Source: Solimonas aquatica
GTDB taxonomy: Bacteria > Pseudomonadota > Gammaproteobacteria > Nevskiales > Nevskiaceae
Direction of reading: 5' to 3'
Length of the DNA: 57,728 nt
NCBI RefSeq assembly: GCF_900111015.1
Contig: NZ_FOFS01000017.1
Span: 1,670-59,397 of the forward strand
Below the pieces are notes generated by a model that saw nothing but the letters and a program-made list of their open reading frames with translations, did not search any database and was not told the DNA's origin. Of the stretch, positions 46,836-55,540 are shown piece by piece. Within the stretch, counting starts at the first letter, position 1, and the number at the start of each line of letters is the position of its first letter. The position numbers and the translations under genes are program-made.

Positions 46836-48745
46836 GCGCACGATGGTGGCGCTGGCAGGACTGGTCATTGGGCGCCAAGAGCGCAGCGGCAGTGGCGGTG
46901 CCACTGGCCTCGCTGCTGGCGGCGCTGTCGTTCAACTACCGCCTGCAGCAGGATCTCAACGCCGCCGACGCCGAGGTGCGGCGGGCGCTGGCCATCCAGG
47001 CCGATATCCAGACCCTGCACACCCAGCTGGCGGAGGCGGCCACCGGCGTGCGCGGTTACCTGCTCACCGGCCGCGACGACTTTCTCACTCCTTATCTGCG
47101 CGCCCGCGACGCTCTGCCGGGCACGCTGGCCGAGCTTCGCCGCAACATCAGCGATCCGCAGGTCATGGCGCATCTGGAGAGCGCCAGCGCGCTGCTGGAA
47201 CGCAAGCAGCAGAGCCTGGAGGAACTGCGCCTGCAGGGCCGGCAGCTGGCACCGGCCGAGCTGCAGGCGCATCTGATCCGCAGCAAGCAGGTGCTGGATG
47301 CGCTGCGCGGCGAGGTGCGCGCCATGCAGTCGCGCGAAACCGATCTGGTGGCGGAGTACTCGGACAAGGCCCGGCGCGCGCTGCATCGCAATTTCTGGAT
47401 GGACATCGTCAGCAGCATCCTGGTGCTGGCCAGCGGCGTCGGCGCCTTTCTGCTGCTGTACAGCGGCGTGGTGCGGCGCGTGCAGCGTCTGGCACTCAAT
47501 GCCGAGCGTCTGGCGCAGGGCGCACCGCTGGCAGCCCTGCCCGCCGGACGTGACGAGCTGGGGCAGCTCGCCGACCGTCTGCACAACGCCAGCCTGCTGC
47601 TGGCCAAGCGCGCCGCCGAGGCGCAGTCAGCCAACCAGGCCAAGACCCAGTTTCTCTCACGCATCAGCCACGAGCTGCGCACGCCGCTCAATGCCATCCT
47701 GGGTTTTGCGCAGCTGCTGGAGAGCGATCTGCAAGGCAGCGCACAAGCACCTCAGGTCGAGCAGATTCTGCTGGCCGGGCGCCATCTGCTGGCGCTGATC
47801 GACGAGGTGCTGGACATCGCCCGCATCGAATCCGGCAGCCTCAAGCTCAAGCTGGAGGCCCAGCCGCTGCAGCCGCTGATTCAGGAGGCCTGCGATCTGG
47901 TGGCGCCGCTGGCCACGCGCCACCGCATCCGCCTGCAGCACAGCGGCGAGCACGAGAATCTCGCCGCCCTCGCCGACCGCCAGCGCCTGCTGCAGGTACT
48001 GATCAATCTGCTTTCCAATGCCATCAAGTACAACCGCCCGCAGGGCGAGGTGCGCATCAGCCTGCAGGAAAGCGAAGGCAAGGTGCGCATCGCCGTGCAG
48101 GACAGCGGCGTGGGCATTCCCGCCGCGCAGATTCCGCGTCTGTTCACGCCCTTCGATCGTCTGGGTGCGGAAAGCGGCACGGTGGAAGGCACGGGCCTGG
48201 GCCTGGCAGTGTCCCGGCAGCTGATGCTGCACATGGGCGGCGACATCGAAGTGAGCAGCAAGCCGGGCCAGGGCAGTGTCTTCGTCCTGCGGCTGGACAT
48301 GGCGCAGGCACAGGTGAACGAGACCGCCGCCCCGGCGCTCGCGCCGGCTGCCGGTCTCACGCTCAGCCAGCCCCGCGCCATGCAGTACGTGCTGGTGATC
48401 GAGGACAATGCCTCGAATCTGGCCTTGCTGCAGGCGGTGATTGCACGCCGCGCCGGCTGGCATCTGGTGGCGGCGCGCGATGGCGCCGAAGGCCTGCGTC
48501 AGGCGCGCGCCCTGCGGCCGGCACTGATTCTGCTCGATCTGCATCTGCCCCTCATGAGCGGTGAGGCGGTGCTGGCCGAGTTGCGCGGCGATCCGAGCTT
48601 TGCGCAGACACCCATCGTGATCATCAGCGCCGACGCCCTGCCGGCCACCATCGAGCGCCTGCGCGCGGCCGGCGCCAGCGACTATCTCACCAAACCGCTG
48701 GCAGTATCGCGCGTGCTGACTCTGCTGGACCGGAGCGGCGCATGA
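46832..48745 (+). CDS. Hybrid histidine kinase with CHASE3-like sensor
   Basis: A 637-residue protein. Two membrane helices bracket a ~155-residue periplasmic four-helix CHASE3-like domain (AATGVRGYLLTGRDDFLTPY). A HAMP region follows, then the H-box SRISHELRTPLNAIL (H280), N and G boxes (LINLLSNAIKY, DSGVGIP, GTGLGLAV) and a C-terminal receiver with phospho-acceptor D569 (LILLDLHLP). It overlaps its neighbours by 4 bp on both sides, so all three are co-translated. Confidence 0.92.
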   Translation: MSARWWRWQDWSLGAKSAAAVAVPLASLLAALSFNYRLQQDLNAADAEVRRALAIQADIQTLHTQLAEAATGVRGYLLTGRDDFLTPYLRARDALPGTLAELRRNISDPQVMAHLESASALLERKQQSLEELRLQGRQLAPAELQAHLIRSKQVLDALRGEVRAMQSRETDLVAEYSDKARRALHRNFWMDIVSSILVLASGVGAFLLLYSGVVRRVQRLALNAERLAQGAPLAALPAGRDELGQLADRLHNASLLLAKRAAEAQSANQAKTQFLSRISHELRTPLNAILGFAQLLESDLQGSAQAPQVEQILLAGRHLLALIDEVLDIARIESGSLKLKLEAQPLQPLIQEACDLVAPLATRHRIRLQHSGEHENLAALADRQRLLQVLINLLSNAIKYNRPQGEVRISLQESEGKVRIAVQDSGVGIPAAQIPRLFTPFDRLGAESGTVEGTGLGLAVSRQLMLHMGGDIEVSSKPGQGSVFVLRLDMAQAQVNETAAPALAPAAGLTLSQPRAMQYVLVIEDNASNLALLQAVIARRAGWHLVAARDGAEGLRQARALRPALILLDLHLPLMSGEAVLAELRGDPSFAQTPIVIISADALPATIERLRAAGASDYLTKPLAVSRVLTLLDRSGA

Positions 48746-49209
48746 ACGACGATGAGATCCTGAGCTCGCGCATCCTGATCGTCGACGATCTGCCCACCAA
48801 TCTGCGCCTGCTCGAAGACCTGCTGGAACGCGAGGGCTTCCGCAACGTGGTCAGCACCACCGAGGCCGAACAGGCGCTGGACCTGTTCGCCGCCTTCGAT
48901 CCCGACTTGGTGCTGCTGGACCTGATGATGCCGGGCCTGAGCGGCTATGCAGTGCTGGAAAAGCTGGAACGCCAGCGTGCACCCGACGAGTTCCGGCCGG
49001 TGCTGGTGCTCACTGCGGATGCCACCACCGCTGCCAAGCGCCGCGCGCTGTCGCTGGGCGCCAAGGACTTTCTCACCAAGCCCTTCGACCATATCGAGGC
49101 GATGCTGCGGGTCTGGAACCTTCTGGAGACGCGCCTGCTGCACAAGCGTCTGCGCGCCTTGGTGCCGGAGGCGGCGCGGTTGCCACGCGGTCCGCACCAG
49201 TTCAAGTAG
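48742..49209 (+). CDS. Single-domain response regulator
   Basis: A 155-residue receiver with acidic pocket residues (LIVDDLP), phospho-acceptor D60 (LVLLDLMMPG) and the conserved K of FLTKPF. There is no output domain, only a ~35-residue helical tail. It is the last gene of the LuxR-kinase-receiver operon and may shuttle phosphate or act on a protein target. The receiver resembles those fused to HD-GYP domains, but that domain is absent here. Confidence 0.9.
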   Translation: MNDDEILSSRILIVDDLPTNLRLLEDLLEREGFRNVVSTTEAEQALDLFAAFDPDLVLLDLMMPGLSGYAVLEKLERQRAPDEFRPVLVLTADATTAAKRRALSLGAKDFLTKPFDHIEAMLRVWNLLETRLLHKRLRALVPEAARLPRGPHQFK

Positions 49210-49298
49210 CGCAGGACGGCCAGCGGCGGCGCCGTTTTGCGGCGGGCGGCGATAGCCGTTTCTGAGCAGGCGCATCACCCTGTTACGATGCCGACCTC

Positions 49299-49652
49299 AT
49301 GTCCGCGCGCCTGCGTCATCGTCTGCATTGCCTGCTGCTGGCCATTGCCCTGCTGGGCGTGGTGCCGCGCACGCTGCTGCCGCTGGCCATGGCCGCGCCG
49401 CAGGGCGCGCACGCGCTCTGCCATGCCGGCGGCGAAGGACCGGATCATCCGGCCAGCCACTGCTGCTGCGAAGATGGCTGCTGCAGCGTGCTCGACGGCT
49501 TCAACGGCCTGCCCGCCTCAGCCGCTGCCGCGCCCCTGGCGCTCACGCGCGGCGTGGACCTCATCTGCAGCGCCGGGCAGCACGCCGCCGTCGCACCCTG
49601 GCGCTATCGCGAACCACCGGGACAAGCGCCGCCGCACACGCTCTTCGTCTAA
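49299..49652 (+). CDS. Small Cys-rich exported protein
   Basis: A 117-residue protein with a hydrophobic N-terminal segment and a Cys/His cluster (LCHAGGEGPDHPASHCCCEDGCC). It resembles the short DUF2946/CopL-like proteins found upstream of metal-linked outer-membrane genes. The downstream gene encodes an outer-membrane protein with a CSSCGC motif. Function is inferred only from composition. Confidence 0.55.
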   Translation: MSARLRHRLHCLLLAIALLGVVPRTLLPLAMAAPQGAHALCHAGGEGPDHPASHCCCEDGCCSVLDGFNGLPASAAAAPLALTRGVDLICSAGQHAAVAPWRYREPPGQAPPHTLFV

Positions 49653-49718
49653 AAGCCTGATCTCCGCTGCAGCCCGAACGGCGCTGCGGCCCATCATTTT
49701 TTGCAGGACACGAAGAGC

Positions 49719-50684
49719 ATGAATCACTTTCGGTTTACCGCCGCGGCGCTGGCCGCCGGCCTGAGCGCGTTTGCCGGCAGCAGCCTGGCCTGTTCCAGCT
49801 GCGGCTGTTCCCTGGGCAGCGAATGGGCCGACAACGCCTATTCCACCAACCGCGGTCTGCGCCTGGATCTGCGTTATGACTTTGTCGATCAGAACCAGCT
49901 GCGCTACGGCAGCCACCGCGTCAGGCTGGGCAGCCTGAGCTTTCCCAACGACGATGAAATCCAGCTCGGCACGCTGACGCGCTTCTACACGCTCAGCGCC
50001 GACTACGCTTTCAACGGTGATTGGGGTCTGAGCGTGCAGGCACCGTATCTGCGGCGCGATCATCAGACCATTGGTGAAGGCGACACCGAGACCTCCACCT
50101 CAGCCACGCGTGGCATCGGCGATGTGCGCGTGATCGGCCGCTACCAGGGTTTCTTTGCGGATCGCAGCTGGGGCCTGCAGCTGGGCCTGAAGCTGCCCAC
50201 CGGCAAGACCGATGAGCACTTCCGCAGCGGCCCTGCGGGTGAAGACGGCGAGATCATCGACCGTGGCCTGCAGAGCGGCACGGGCACCACAGATCTGATC
50301 GCCGGCGTCTATCACTACGCGGCGCTGTCGCGTGACTGGGACCAGTTCCAGCAACTGCAGATCAAGCAGGCTCTGAACCAGCATCAGGACTTTCGTCCCA
50401 GCACGCAGCTCATCGGCAATGCGGGCCTGCGCTATCTGGGCTTCGGTGCGCTGGTGCCGCAGATCCAGCTCAACGCCCGCATCGAAGGTCGCGAGACCGG
50501 CGCGCAGGCCGATTACGCCAACAGCGGCAGTCAGGTCCTGAATCTGAGTCCCGGCCTTGCGGCCACGCTGGGCAGCCGCCTGTCACTCGCGGCGTTCGTG
50601 CAGCTGCCGGTGTATCAGCACTACACGGGTTATCAGCTGGCACCGCACTATCTCAGCAGCGTGAATCTGGGCTATCGCTTCTGA
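49719..50684 (+). CDS. Outer-membrane protein with N-terminal CSSCGC motif
   Basis: A 321-residue exported protein. The signal peptide ends at SSLA and is followed by CSSCGCSLGSEW, then beta-barrel strands that end in aromatic F (LSSVNLGYRF). The strand pattern (LGLKLPTGKTDEHFRSG) resembles putative outer-membrane transporters of the phenol-degradation meta-pathway type. With the Cys-rich gene before it and the TlpA-like thioredoxin convergent after it, a redox or metal role is plausible but unproven. Confidence 0.7.
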   Translation: MNHFRFTAAALAAGLSAFAGSSLACSSCGCSLGSEWADNAYSTNRGLRLDLRYDFVDQNQLRYGSHRVRLGSLSFPNDDEIQLGTLTRFYTLSADYAFNGDWGLSVQAPYLRRDHQTIGEGDTETSTSATRGIGDVRVIGRYQGFFADRSWGLQLGLKLPTGKTDEHFRSGPAGEDGEIIDRGLQSGTGTTDLIAGVYHYAALSRDWDQFQQLQIKQALNQHQDFRPSTQLIGNAGLRYLGFGALVPQIQLNARIEGRETGAQADYANSGSQVLNLSPGLAATLGSRLSLAAFVQLPVYQHYTGYQLAPHYLSSVNLGYRF

Positions 50685-50689
50685 GCGTT

Positions 50690-51253
50690 TCAGCGCGTGG
50701 GCGCGGCCGTTGCCTGCAGCAGCGGCCGCAGCTCCTGCTCCAGGCTCGGCAGATCCCAGAGCTTGCGCTGCCCGGCACCGCCGTCGAAACGCAGCACGCC
50801 GTCGCGGTCGATCACGAAGCTGATCGGCAATCGCCAGATGCGGCCGTAACCCGGCGCCTGCAACTGCGCGATCAGCGCGGTGGGAAAGGAATACTGCGCG
50901 GCGATATGGCGGACCTTGTCGAGCTGCTCGGGGTCATCGGTATTGATGGCCAGCACGCTGAGGCCTTCATCGCGATGCGCCCGGTAATAGGCTTCGAACG
51001 CCGGCAACTCTTCCTGACAGGGCGCGCACCAGCTCGCCCAGAAATTCACGATCACCAGCTCACCGCGATGCGCCGCCAGAGAGTAGCTGCTGCCATCGAG
51101 CGTGGTCGCATGCAGCGCCGGTGCCGCGCGATTTTCCAGACCGCGCGCCTGCGCGGCGCCGCAGAGCAGAAGCAGCAAGAGCAAGGTGCAGCAGCGCATG
51201 CGCGCGAGGCCTGATCCGAATCGGGATGCGGATTTTGACAGAAGCGGCGACAT
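50690..51253 (-). CDS. TlpA-like periplasmic thioredoxin
   Basis: Up to 187 residues. A hydrophobic signal (LLLLLLLCGAAQA, possibly a lipobox) precedes a thioredoxin fold with WASWCAPCQEELPAF and a cis-proline region LPISFVIDRDG. It would reduce or oxidise periplasmic thiols. An alternative start at 51199 would give a shorter signal. The upstream ATG lies just after the peroxiredoxin terminator. It converges on the outer-membrane gene with a 5-bp gap. Confidence 0.85.
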   Translation of the reverse strand: MSPLLSKSASRFGSGLARMRCCTLLLLLLLCGAAQARGLENRAAPALHATTLDGSSYSLAAHRGELVIVNFWASWCAPCQEELPAFEAYYRAHRDEGLSVLAINTDDPEQLDKVRHIAAQYSFPTALIAQLQAPGYGRIWRLPISFVIDRDGVLRFDGGAGQRKLWDLPSLEQELRPLLQATAAPTR

Positions 51254-51257
51254 GAAA

Positions 51258-51306
51258 CGAAAAGCCCCCGGGCCACGGTCGCTGCACGGCCGGGCACAGG
51301 GGCTTT
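51258..51306 (-). terminator. Intrinsic terminator after peroxiredoxin gene
   Basis: On the minus strand, AAAGCCCC pairs with GGGGCTTT around an inner GGCC-rich stem and runs into TTTTCGTTTC. It lies between the peroxiredoxin stop and the TlpA start. Confidence 0.75.
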
Positions 51307-51322
51307 ATTCCCGCCGCAGGAC

Positions 51323-51958
51323 TCAGGTCTTGGGCTGCGGCACGATGCGCAGATAAGGCTTGAGCGTCTTCCAGCCCTGCGGGAACAGCTTCTTCGCCTC
51401 CTCGTCTTTCAAGGCCGGCACGATGATCACGTCCTCGCCCTGCTTCCAGTTCACCGGCGTGGCCACCTTGTGCCGGTCGGTGAGCTGCAGCGAATCGATC
51501 ACGCGCAGGATTTCATCGAAGTTGCGGCCGGTGGAAGCCGGATAGGTGATGATCAGGCGCACCTTCTTGTTCGGGTCGATCACCACCACGCTGCGCACGG
51601 TGAAGGTATCGCTGGCATTGGGATGGATGAAGTCATACAGCAGCGAGACCTTGCGCTCCGGATCGGCGATCAGCGGGAAGTTCAGCGCCGTGCCCTGCGT
51701 CTCGGCGATGTCCTTGCTCCAGCCGTGATGATCCTCCAGCTTGTCCACCGACAGGCCGATGACCTTCACGCCGCGCTTCTCAAACTCCGGCTTGAGCTTG
51801 GCGGTATAGCCCAGCTCGGTGGTGCACACCGGCGTGTAGTTCTTGGGATGCGAGAACAGCACGCCCCAGGAATTGCCCAGCCACTGGTGAAAGGCAATGG
51901 GGCCTTCGGTGGTCTGTGCCTCGAAGTCGGGGGCGATGTCGCCCAGTCTGATGCTCAT
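51323..51958 (-). CDS. 1-Cys (Prx6-type) peroxiredoxin
   Basis: A 211-residue peroxiredoxin with peroxidatic C45 in HPKNYTPVCTTELG and the long C-terminal Prx6 dimerisation part (ATPVNWKQGEDVIIVPALKD). It reduces hydrogen peroxide and organic or lipid peroxides in the cytoplasm. The ATG at 51958 has GGAGA 10 bp upstream. The in-frame ATG ten codons earlier has none. Confidence 0.92.
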   Translation of the reverse strand: MSIRLGDIAPDFEAQTTEGPIAFHQWLGNSWGVLFSHPKNYTPVCTTELGYTAKLKPEFEKRGVKVIGLSVDKLEDHHGWSKDIAETQGTALNFPLIADPERKVSLLYDFIHPNASDTFTVRSVVVIDPNKKVRLIITYPASTGRNFDEILRVIDSLQLTDRHKVATPVNWKQGEDVIIVPALKDEEAKKLFPQGWKTLKPYLRIVPQPKT

Positions 51959-52082
51959 GTCGTCTTCTCCGGTGTGCGGGGAGCTCATGATGCGCCCACC
52001 AATGGGAAGTTCAAGAGCTGAGGACTGAATGCTCTATCCTCAGAACTGCGAAGCAGATTGTCATCAGTTGATGCCTACAGGC

Positions 52083-52200
52083 AAAACGAAACGGGCCTCC
52101 GAAGAGGCCCTGTGTATCGGTAGCATCGAGACCGAAGTCTCTAAAGCTTTGTTGCCGATAGTCCCCACCATCGGAAAGCCTGATACGGTTAGGAGGGTAC
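52083..52200 (-). ncRNA. tracrRNA of the type II-C CRISPR system
   Basis: Positions 52151-52190 are an anti-repeat. Read on the minus strand it pairs with the repeat RNA, with an unbroken 19-bp run and a second helix broken by small bulges. Downstream come a stem-loop (GAGACTTCGGTCTC) and a terminator hairpin (GGGCCTC-TTCG-GAGGCCC, 52110-52093) ending GTTTCGTTTT. The 5' end must lie near 52200-52215, so its promoter would overlap the start of cas9. The 51959-52080 stretch upstream of peroxiredoxin holds only a 7-bp CTGAGGA/TCCTCAG dyad. Confidence 0.88.
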
Positions 52201-52222
52201 AGAAAAATATGGGAGATTGGCA

Positions 52223-55200
52223 ATGGCTTACAGATTGGGCCTGGATGTAGGCACGGCATCTTGTGGGCTGGTGGCTTGGCATCTGGATGAAACCGGACAT
52301 CCGGTATCCCTGCCCTATTATTCGCTCGACATCTGGCAGGAGCCACTGCTACCGGCCAAATCGGGAGGAGTGGGCGAGCCCAAGAAGGCAGCGCGGCGCG
52401 CAGCCCGCATGATGCGTCGTGGCATCTGTCGACGGGCTCGCCGGCTGCGCCGGATCGCCTATCTTGCTGAGCGGCTCGGACTGGACCGTCATCAGATCGC
52501 CAGCGATTCCGGCCAGCAGATTCATGCCCTGCGTGCGCGTGCCGCGGAGGAACGGATCGAACTCTCTCAACTCATCCCGGTGCTGCTGCACCTGGCCAAG
52601 AACCGGGGTCCGTCTGGGGACTGGGTCTACTCGGAACCGGAGCGTAAATCCACCAAGGAAAAAAAGAGAGACGCTGACGATGAGACGAGGCCGACAGAAG
52701 GACCCGATGAGAAAGCCATTGAAATGGGCAAGATCGTTGGGGGCGTCCGCCACCTCGAAGCACTGATGGCCGAGGCAGCCCTCGAACTGGGCAAAGACTC
52801 CATAACCCTCGGACAGTACCTGAATCTTCGCAGACAAAAGAAAATCAGCACCACTCTTGGCCCCGCTGGCCTGTACCCAAGTAGGCGGATGGTCGAACAG
52901 GAATTCGCGCGCATCTGGGACACGCAGTCCGCTTTCTACGCTGTTATGCGCGATGCAGACACCTGCGAACAGTTCCGCGCGGCCATCTTCGATCAGCGGC
53001 CGCTCAAGTCGCCGGCGCCGATGGTCGGTCGCTGCCCGCTGGAACCGACGCTGCCACGGTCACCCGCCGCGCAGATGGCTGCTCAAGCTTTCCGTATCGA
53101 GAAACAGATTGCCGATTTGCGCTGGGGCATGGGAAGACGCGCCGAACAACTAAATTCACAGCAGCGCGAAACGGTGCGAACCCTGCTTCATAACCCCGAA
53201 ATGCTGACGGCCAAGGGCGAATTGAGCTTCAAGAAGCTTCTCGATGAACTCCGGGCGCGCGGCTTTCCCGGACCGGGAACGCGTGGACTGAACATGGATC
53301 GCGCCAGCCGCGACAGCCTCAAAGGCAACACGACGCTGGTCGCCTTTCACCGGCTCGGATTGTTGAGCGCATGGCAAGCATTGGACGACAAGACCCAGGT
53401 TCAGATCATCAACTTTCTTGCCGACCTAGGCTCGCCAGAGGCACTGGACGGTAGAAACTGGCATCTCAATTTCAAGACCACCAGCGGCGAAAAAAGAAAG
53501 TTCAGCGAGGCCCTGGTCACGTTCATCAACTGCATGCGCGACAAATCGAACTTCGACCGCCTGTCAAAAATGGGTTTTGAAAGCGGCCGCATGAGCTACT
53601 CCATAAAAGCGCTCGGCAAACTCAATGCGTTAATGCAAGAAGGCTGGGATGAGCGCACCGCCATCGACCAGGCCTATCCCGAATACCACAAGCCCAGGGC
53701 CGCAAGCCTGGAACTGCCTTTGCCACCGGAGACTGGAAACACGGTGGTCGATGTTGCCATGCGTCAGGTCTACCGGGCCGTTCGCAAAGCAATGGAAGCA
53801 CTTGGAGGCCCACCTACGGAAGTGATCGTCGAACTGTCACGCGATATGGCGCTGGGCGTCGGCAAGCGTAACGAGATCGAAAGCAAGATCGATAAGAACC
53901 GGAAGGCGCGGCTTCAGGCAAAAAATGCGCTCGAAACCCAAGGCCAGGAAAGCACCGAGCGAAACATCCAGCGCTATCTTCTTTGGGAAAGCCAAGGTCA
54001 CTACTGCCCTTACTGCGCTGATCGCATCTCGATTGGTGACGCTCTGAGCGCAGCCACTGAGCGCGAACATATTCTTCCGCGCAGCCTCACGCGCGTTGGC
54101 GGCAAGCGCAATCAATTGGTTCTGGCGCATCGCGCCTGCAATCAGCAGAAGGAGAATCGCACGCCCTGGCAGGCTTTCGGCGCTGATGAGAACCGCTGGC
54201 AACGCGTCAAGCTCTGCGCCGAAATGCTGACAAAAAGCAAACAATGGGGAAAAGCCAAGCTCCTTCTGAAAGAAGATTGGGAAGAGGAAGTCCTGGACGA
54301 TGAAGCCATCCAGGGCTTCAGCGACCGTCAGTTTCACGAATCCAGTTGGATCGCCAAGCTCACGGCTCAGTGGCTGGGCCGCGTATGTCCGCCCACTGAG
54401 CGCAACGGTCAGCCCGTGATGGTATCGAGGGGCGAACTGACCGCTCACCTGCGTCGTATCTGGAAGCTCAATACCGTGATTCCGGAAGTCCGGTTCGAGA
54501 CCGGATTGCCAGTTCTGGACGAAGAAGGCAAGGCCATCACCCGCGTGGAATTCGACCGACATCGTCTGTGGTGGGATGGACAGGAACGACATGCCGGCGC
54601 CATCCCCGCCGACCGCCGCCCCGACAAGCGCATCGATCACCGTCACCATATCGTGGATGCCTTGGTCATTTCGCTCACCTCACGCAGCCTCTTCGTGCGC
54701 ATGGCCCAGAATTACAAGCTCGAACGCGAACGGGAGAAACGCGGTGAGCGGGCTCGGATGAGTTTGCACGAGGCGCCGCCGATTCCACTCATCCGTGATC
54801 TGGCACTGGAGATTGTTCGCAACGTCGAAATCCGACACAAGCGGGATCATCACCCCGACGGGGCTTTATTCGATCAGACGGCCTATGGGCGCAGCCGGAA
54901 ACCGGATGAAGGCGGGAGCCATCTTTTGACTTCGAGCAAGCGGCTGGCATCGCTGATTGACCCCGCCAATGCCGGCAAAACCCGTGGTCGCCTGGAGACC
55001 ATCGAGAGCGAGAAGACCCGCGAGATTGTTCTTTCCGCTTTTGAACAGCGCTTGAGAGCCGGCAAATCTCTCAAGCAGATTTTCGACGAACCCGTTGTCC
55101 ACCCACAGTACGGAACCCATATCAGTCGTGTGCGCCTACTTCGAGAGTCGGAGCATACCGCCGCCGTAGTTCGACACAAGAACCGGCACGGTCAGATGCT

Positions 55201-55534
55201 TGAAAAGCGCTACACCCACTCGGGCAATGCGTACCTTGAAATTATGATCGAAGACGGGAAACTCGTCGGGGCGCCTCGCCTTGTGAATATTCAAGAGGCC
55301 ATGCTGGAAAAAAGTTCACGGCCGCCTCATGGCGTTCGGCGATTCTGGAAAGGCGACACTATTCAAGACGCGCGAGATGGCAAGAGCTTTGTCATACGTC
55401 AAATAAAAAGTGAAGGTGGCGGAGCTCTGATCGGGGCCTTGAATTCCGAAGCAAGGGAAGTGCGTGACCTTACAGCTGCCTCCGGCTATCGGATGTTCAA
55501 AGGAAAAAGTTTAGCCAAGCTAACGGTGATTTAG
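52223..55534 (+). CDS. cas9: CRISPR endonuclease Cas9, type II-C
   Basis: A 1103-residue RNA-guided DNA nuclease. RuvC-I holds D8 (GLDVGTASCG). An arginine-rich bridge helix follows (residues ~53-83), then RuvC-II E537 (IVELSRDMALG). The HNH domain has H616 (EREHILPRS), N630 and N640. RuvC-III holds H809 and D812 (HHIVDAL), followed by a C-terminal PAM-interacting part, so all catalytic residues are intact. The ATG at 52223 has GGGAGA 6 bp upstream; a TTG two codons earlier is less likely. cas1 starts 6 bp after the stop. Absence of csn2 and cas4 fits II-C. Confidence 0.97.
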   Translation: MAYRLGLDVGTASCGLVAWHLDETGHPVSLPYYSLDIWQEPLLPAKSGGVGEPKKAARRAARMMRRGICRRARRLRRIAYLAERLGLDRHQIASDSGQQIHALRARAAEERIELSQLIPVLLHLAKNRGPSGDWVYSEPERKSTKEKKRDADDETRPTEGPDEKAIEMGKIVGGVRHLEALMAEAALELGKDSITLGQYLNLRRQKKISTTLGPAGLYPSRRMVEQEFARIWDTQSAFYAVMRDADTCEQFRAAIFDQRPLKSPAPMVGRCPLEPTLPRSPAAQMAAQAFRIEKQIADLRWGMGRRAEQLNSQQRETVRTLLHNPEMLTAKGELSFKKLLDELRARGFPGPGTRGLNMDRASRDSLKGNTTLVAFHRLGLLSAWQALDDKTQVQIINFLADLGSPEALDGRNWHLNFKTTSGEKRKFSEALVTFINCMRDKSNFDRLSKMGFESGRMSYSIKALGKLNALMQEGWDERTAIDQAYPEYHKPRAASLELPLPPETGNTVVDVAMRQVYRAVRKAMEALGGPPTEVIVELSRDMALGVGKRNEIESKIDKNRKARLQAKNALETQGQESTERNIQRYLLWESQGHYCPYCADRISIGDALSAATEREHILPRSLTRVGGKRNQLVLAHRACNQQKENRTPWQAFGADENRWQRVKLCAEMLTKSKQWGKAKLLLKEDWEEEVLDDEAIQGFSDRQFHESSWIAKLTAQWLGRVCPPTERNGQPVMVSRGELTAHLRRIWKLNTVIPEVRFETGLPVLDEEGKAITRVEFDRHRLWWDGQERHAGAIPADRRPDKRIDHRHHIVDALVISLTSRSLFVRMAQNYKLEREREKRGERARMSLHEAPPIPLIRDLALEIVRNVEIRHKRDHHPDGALFDQTAYGRSRKPDEGGSHLLTSSKRLASLIDPANAGKTRGRLETIESEKTREIVLSAFEQRLRAGKSLKQIFDEPVVHPQYGTHISRVRLLRESEHTAAVVRHKNRHGQMLEKRYTHSGNAYLEIMIEDGKLVGAPRLVNIQEAMLEKSSRPPHGVRRFWKGDTIQDARDGKSFVIRQIKSEGGGALIGALNSEAREVRDLTAASGYRMFKGKSLAKLTVI

Positions 55535-55540
55535 CAGGCC

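Noticed and set aside
52217-52222. TTG start for Cas9 two codons upstream
   Set aside because: GGGAGA is ideally spaced for the ATG at 52223 and too close to the TTG.
52209-52250. 13-codon leader frame before cas9 (ATG at 52209)
   Set aside because: It overlaps the cas9 start out of frame and has no ribosome site of its own. An AGGAGG lies upstream at 52191 but 12 bp away and inside the anti-repeat edge. It is probably chance.
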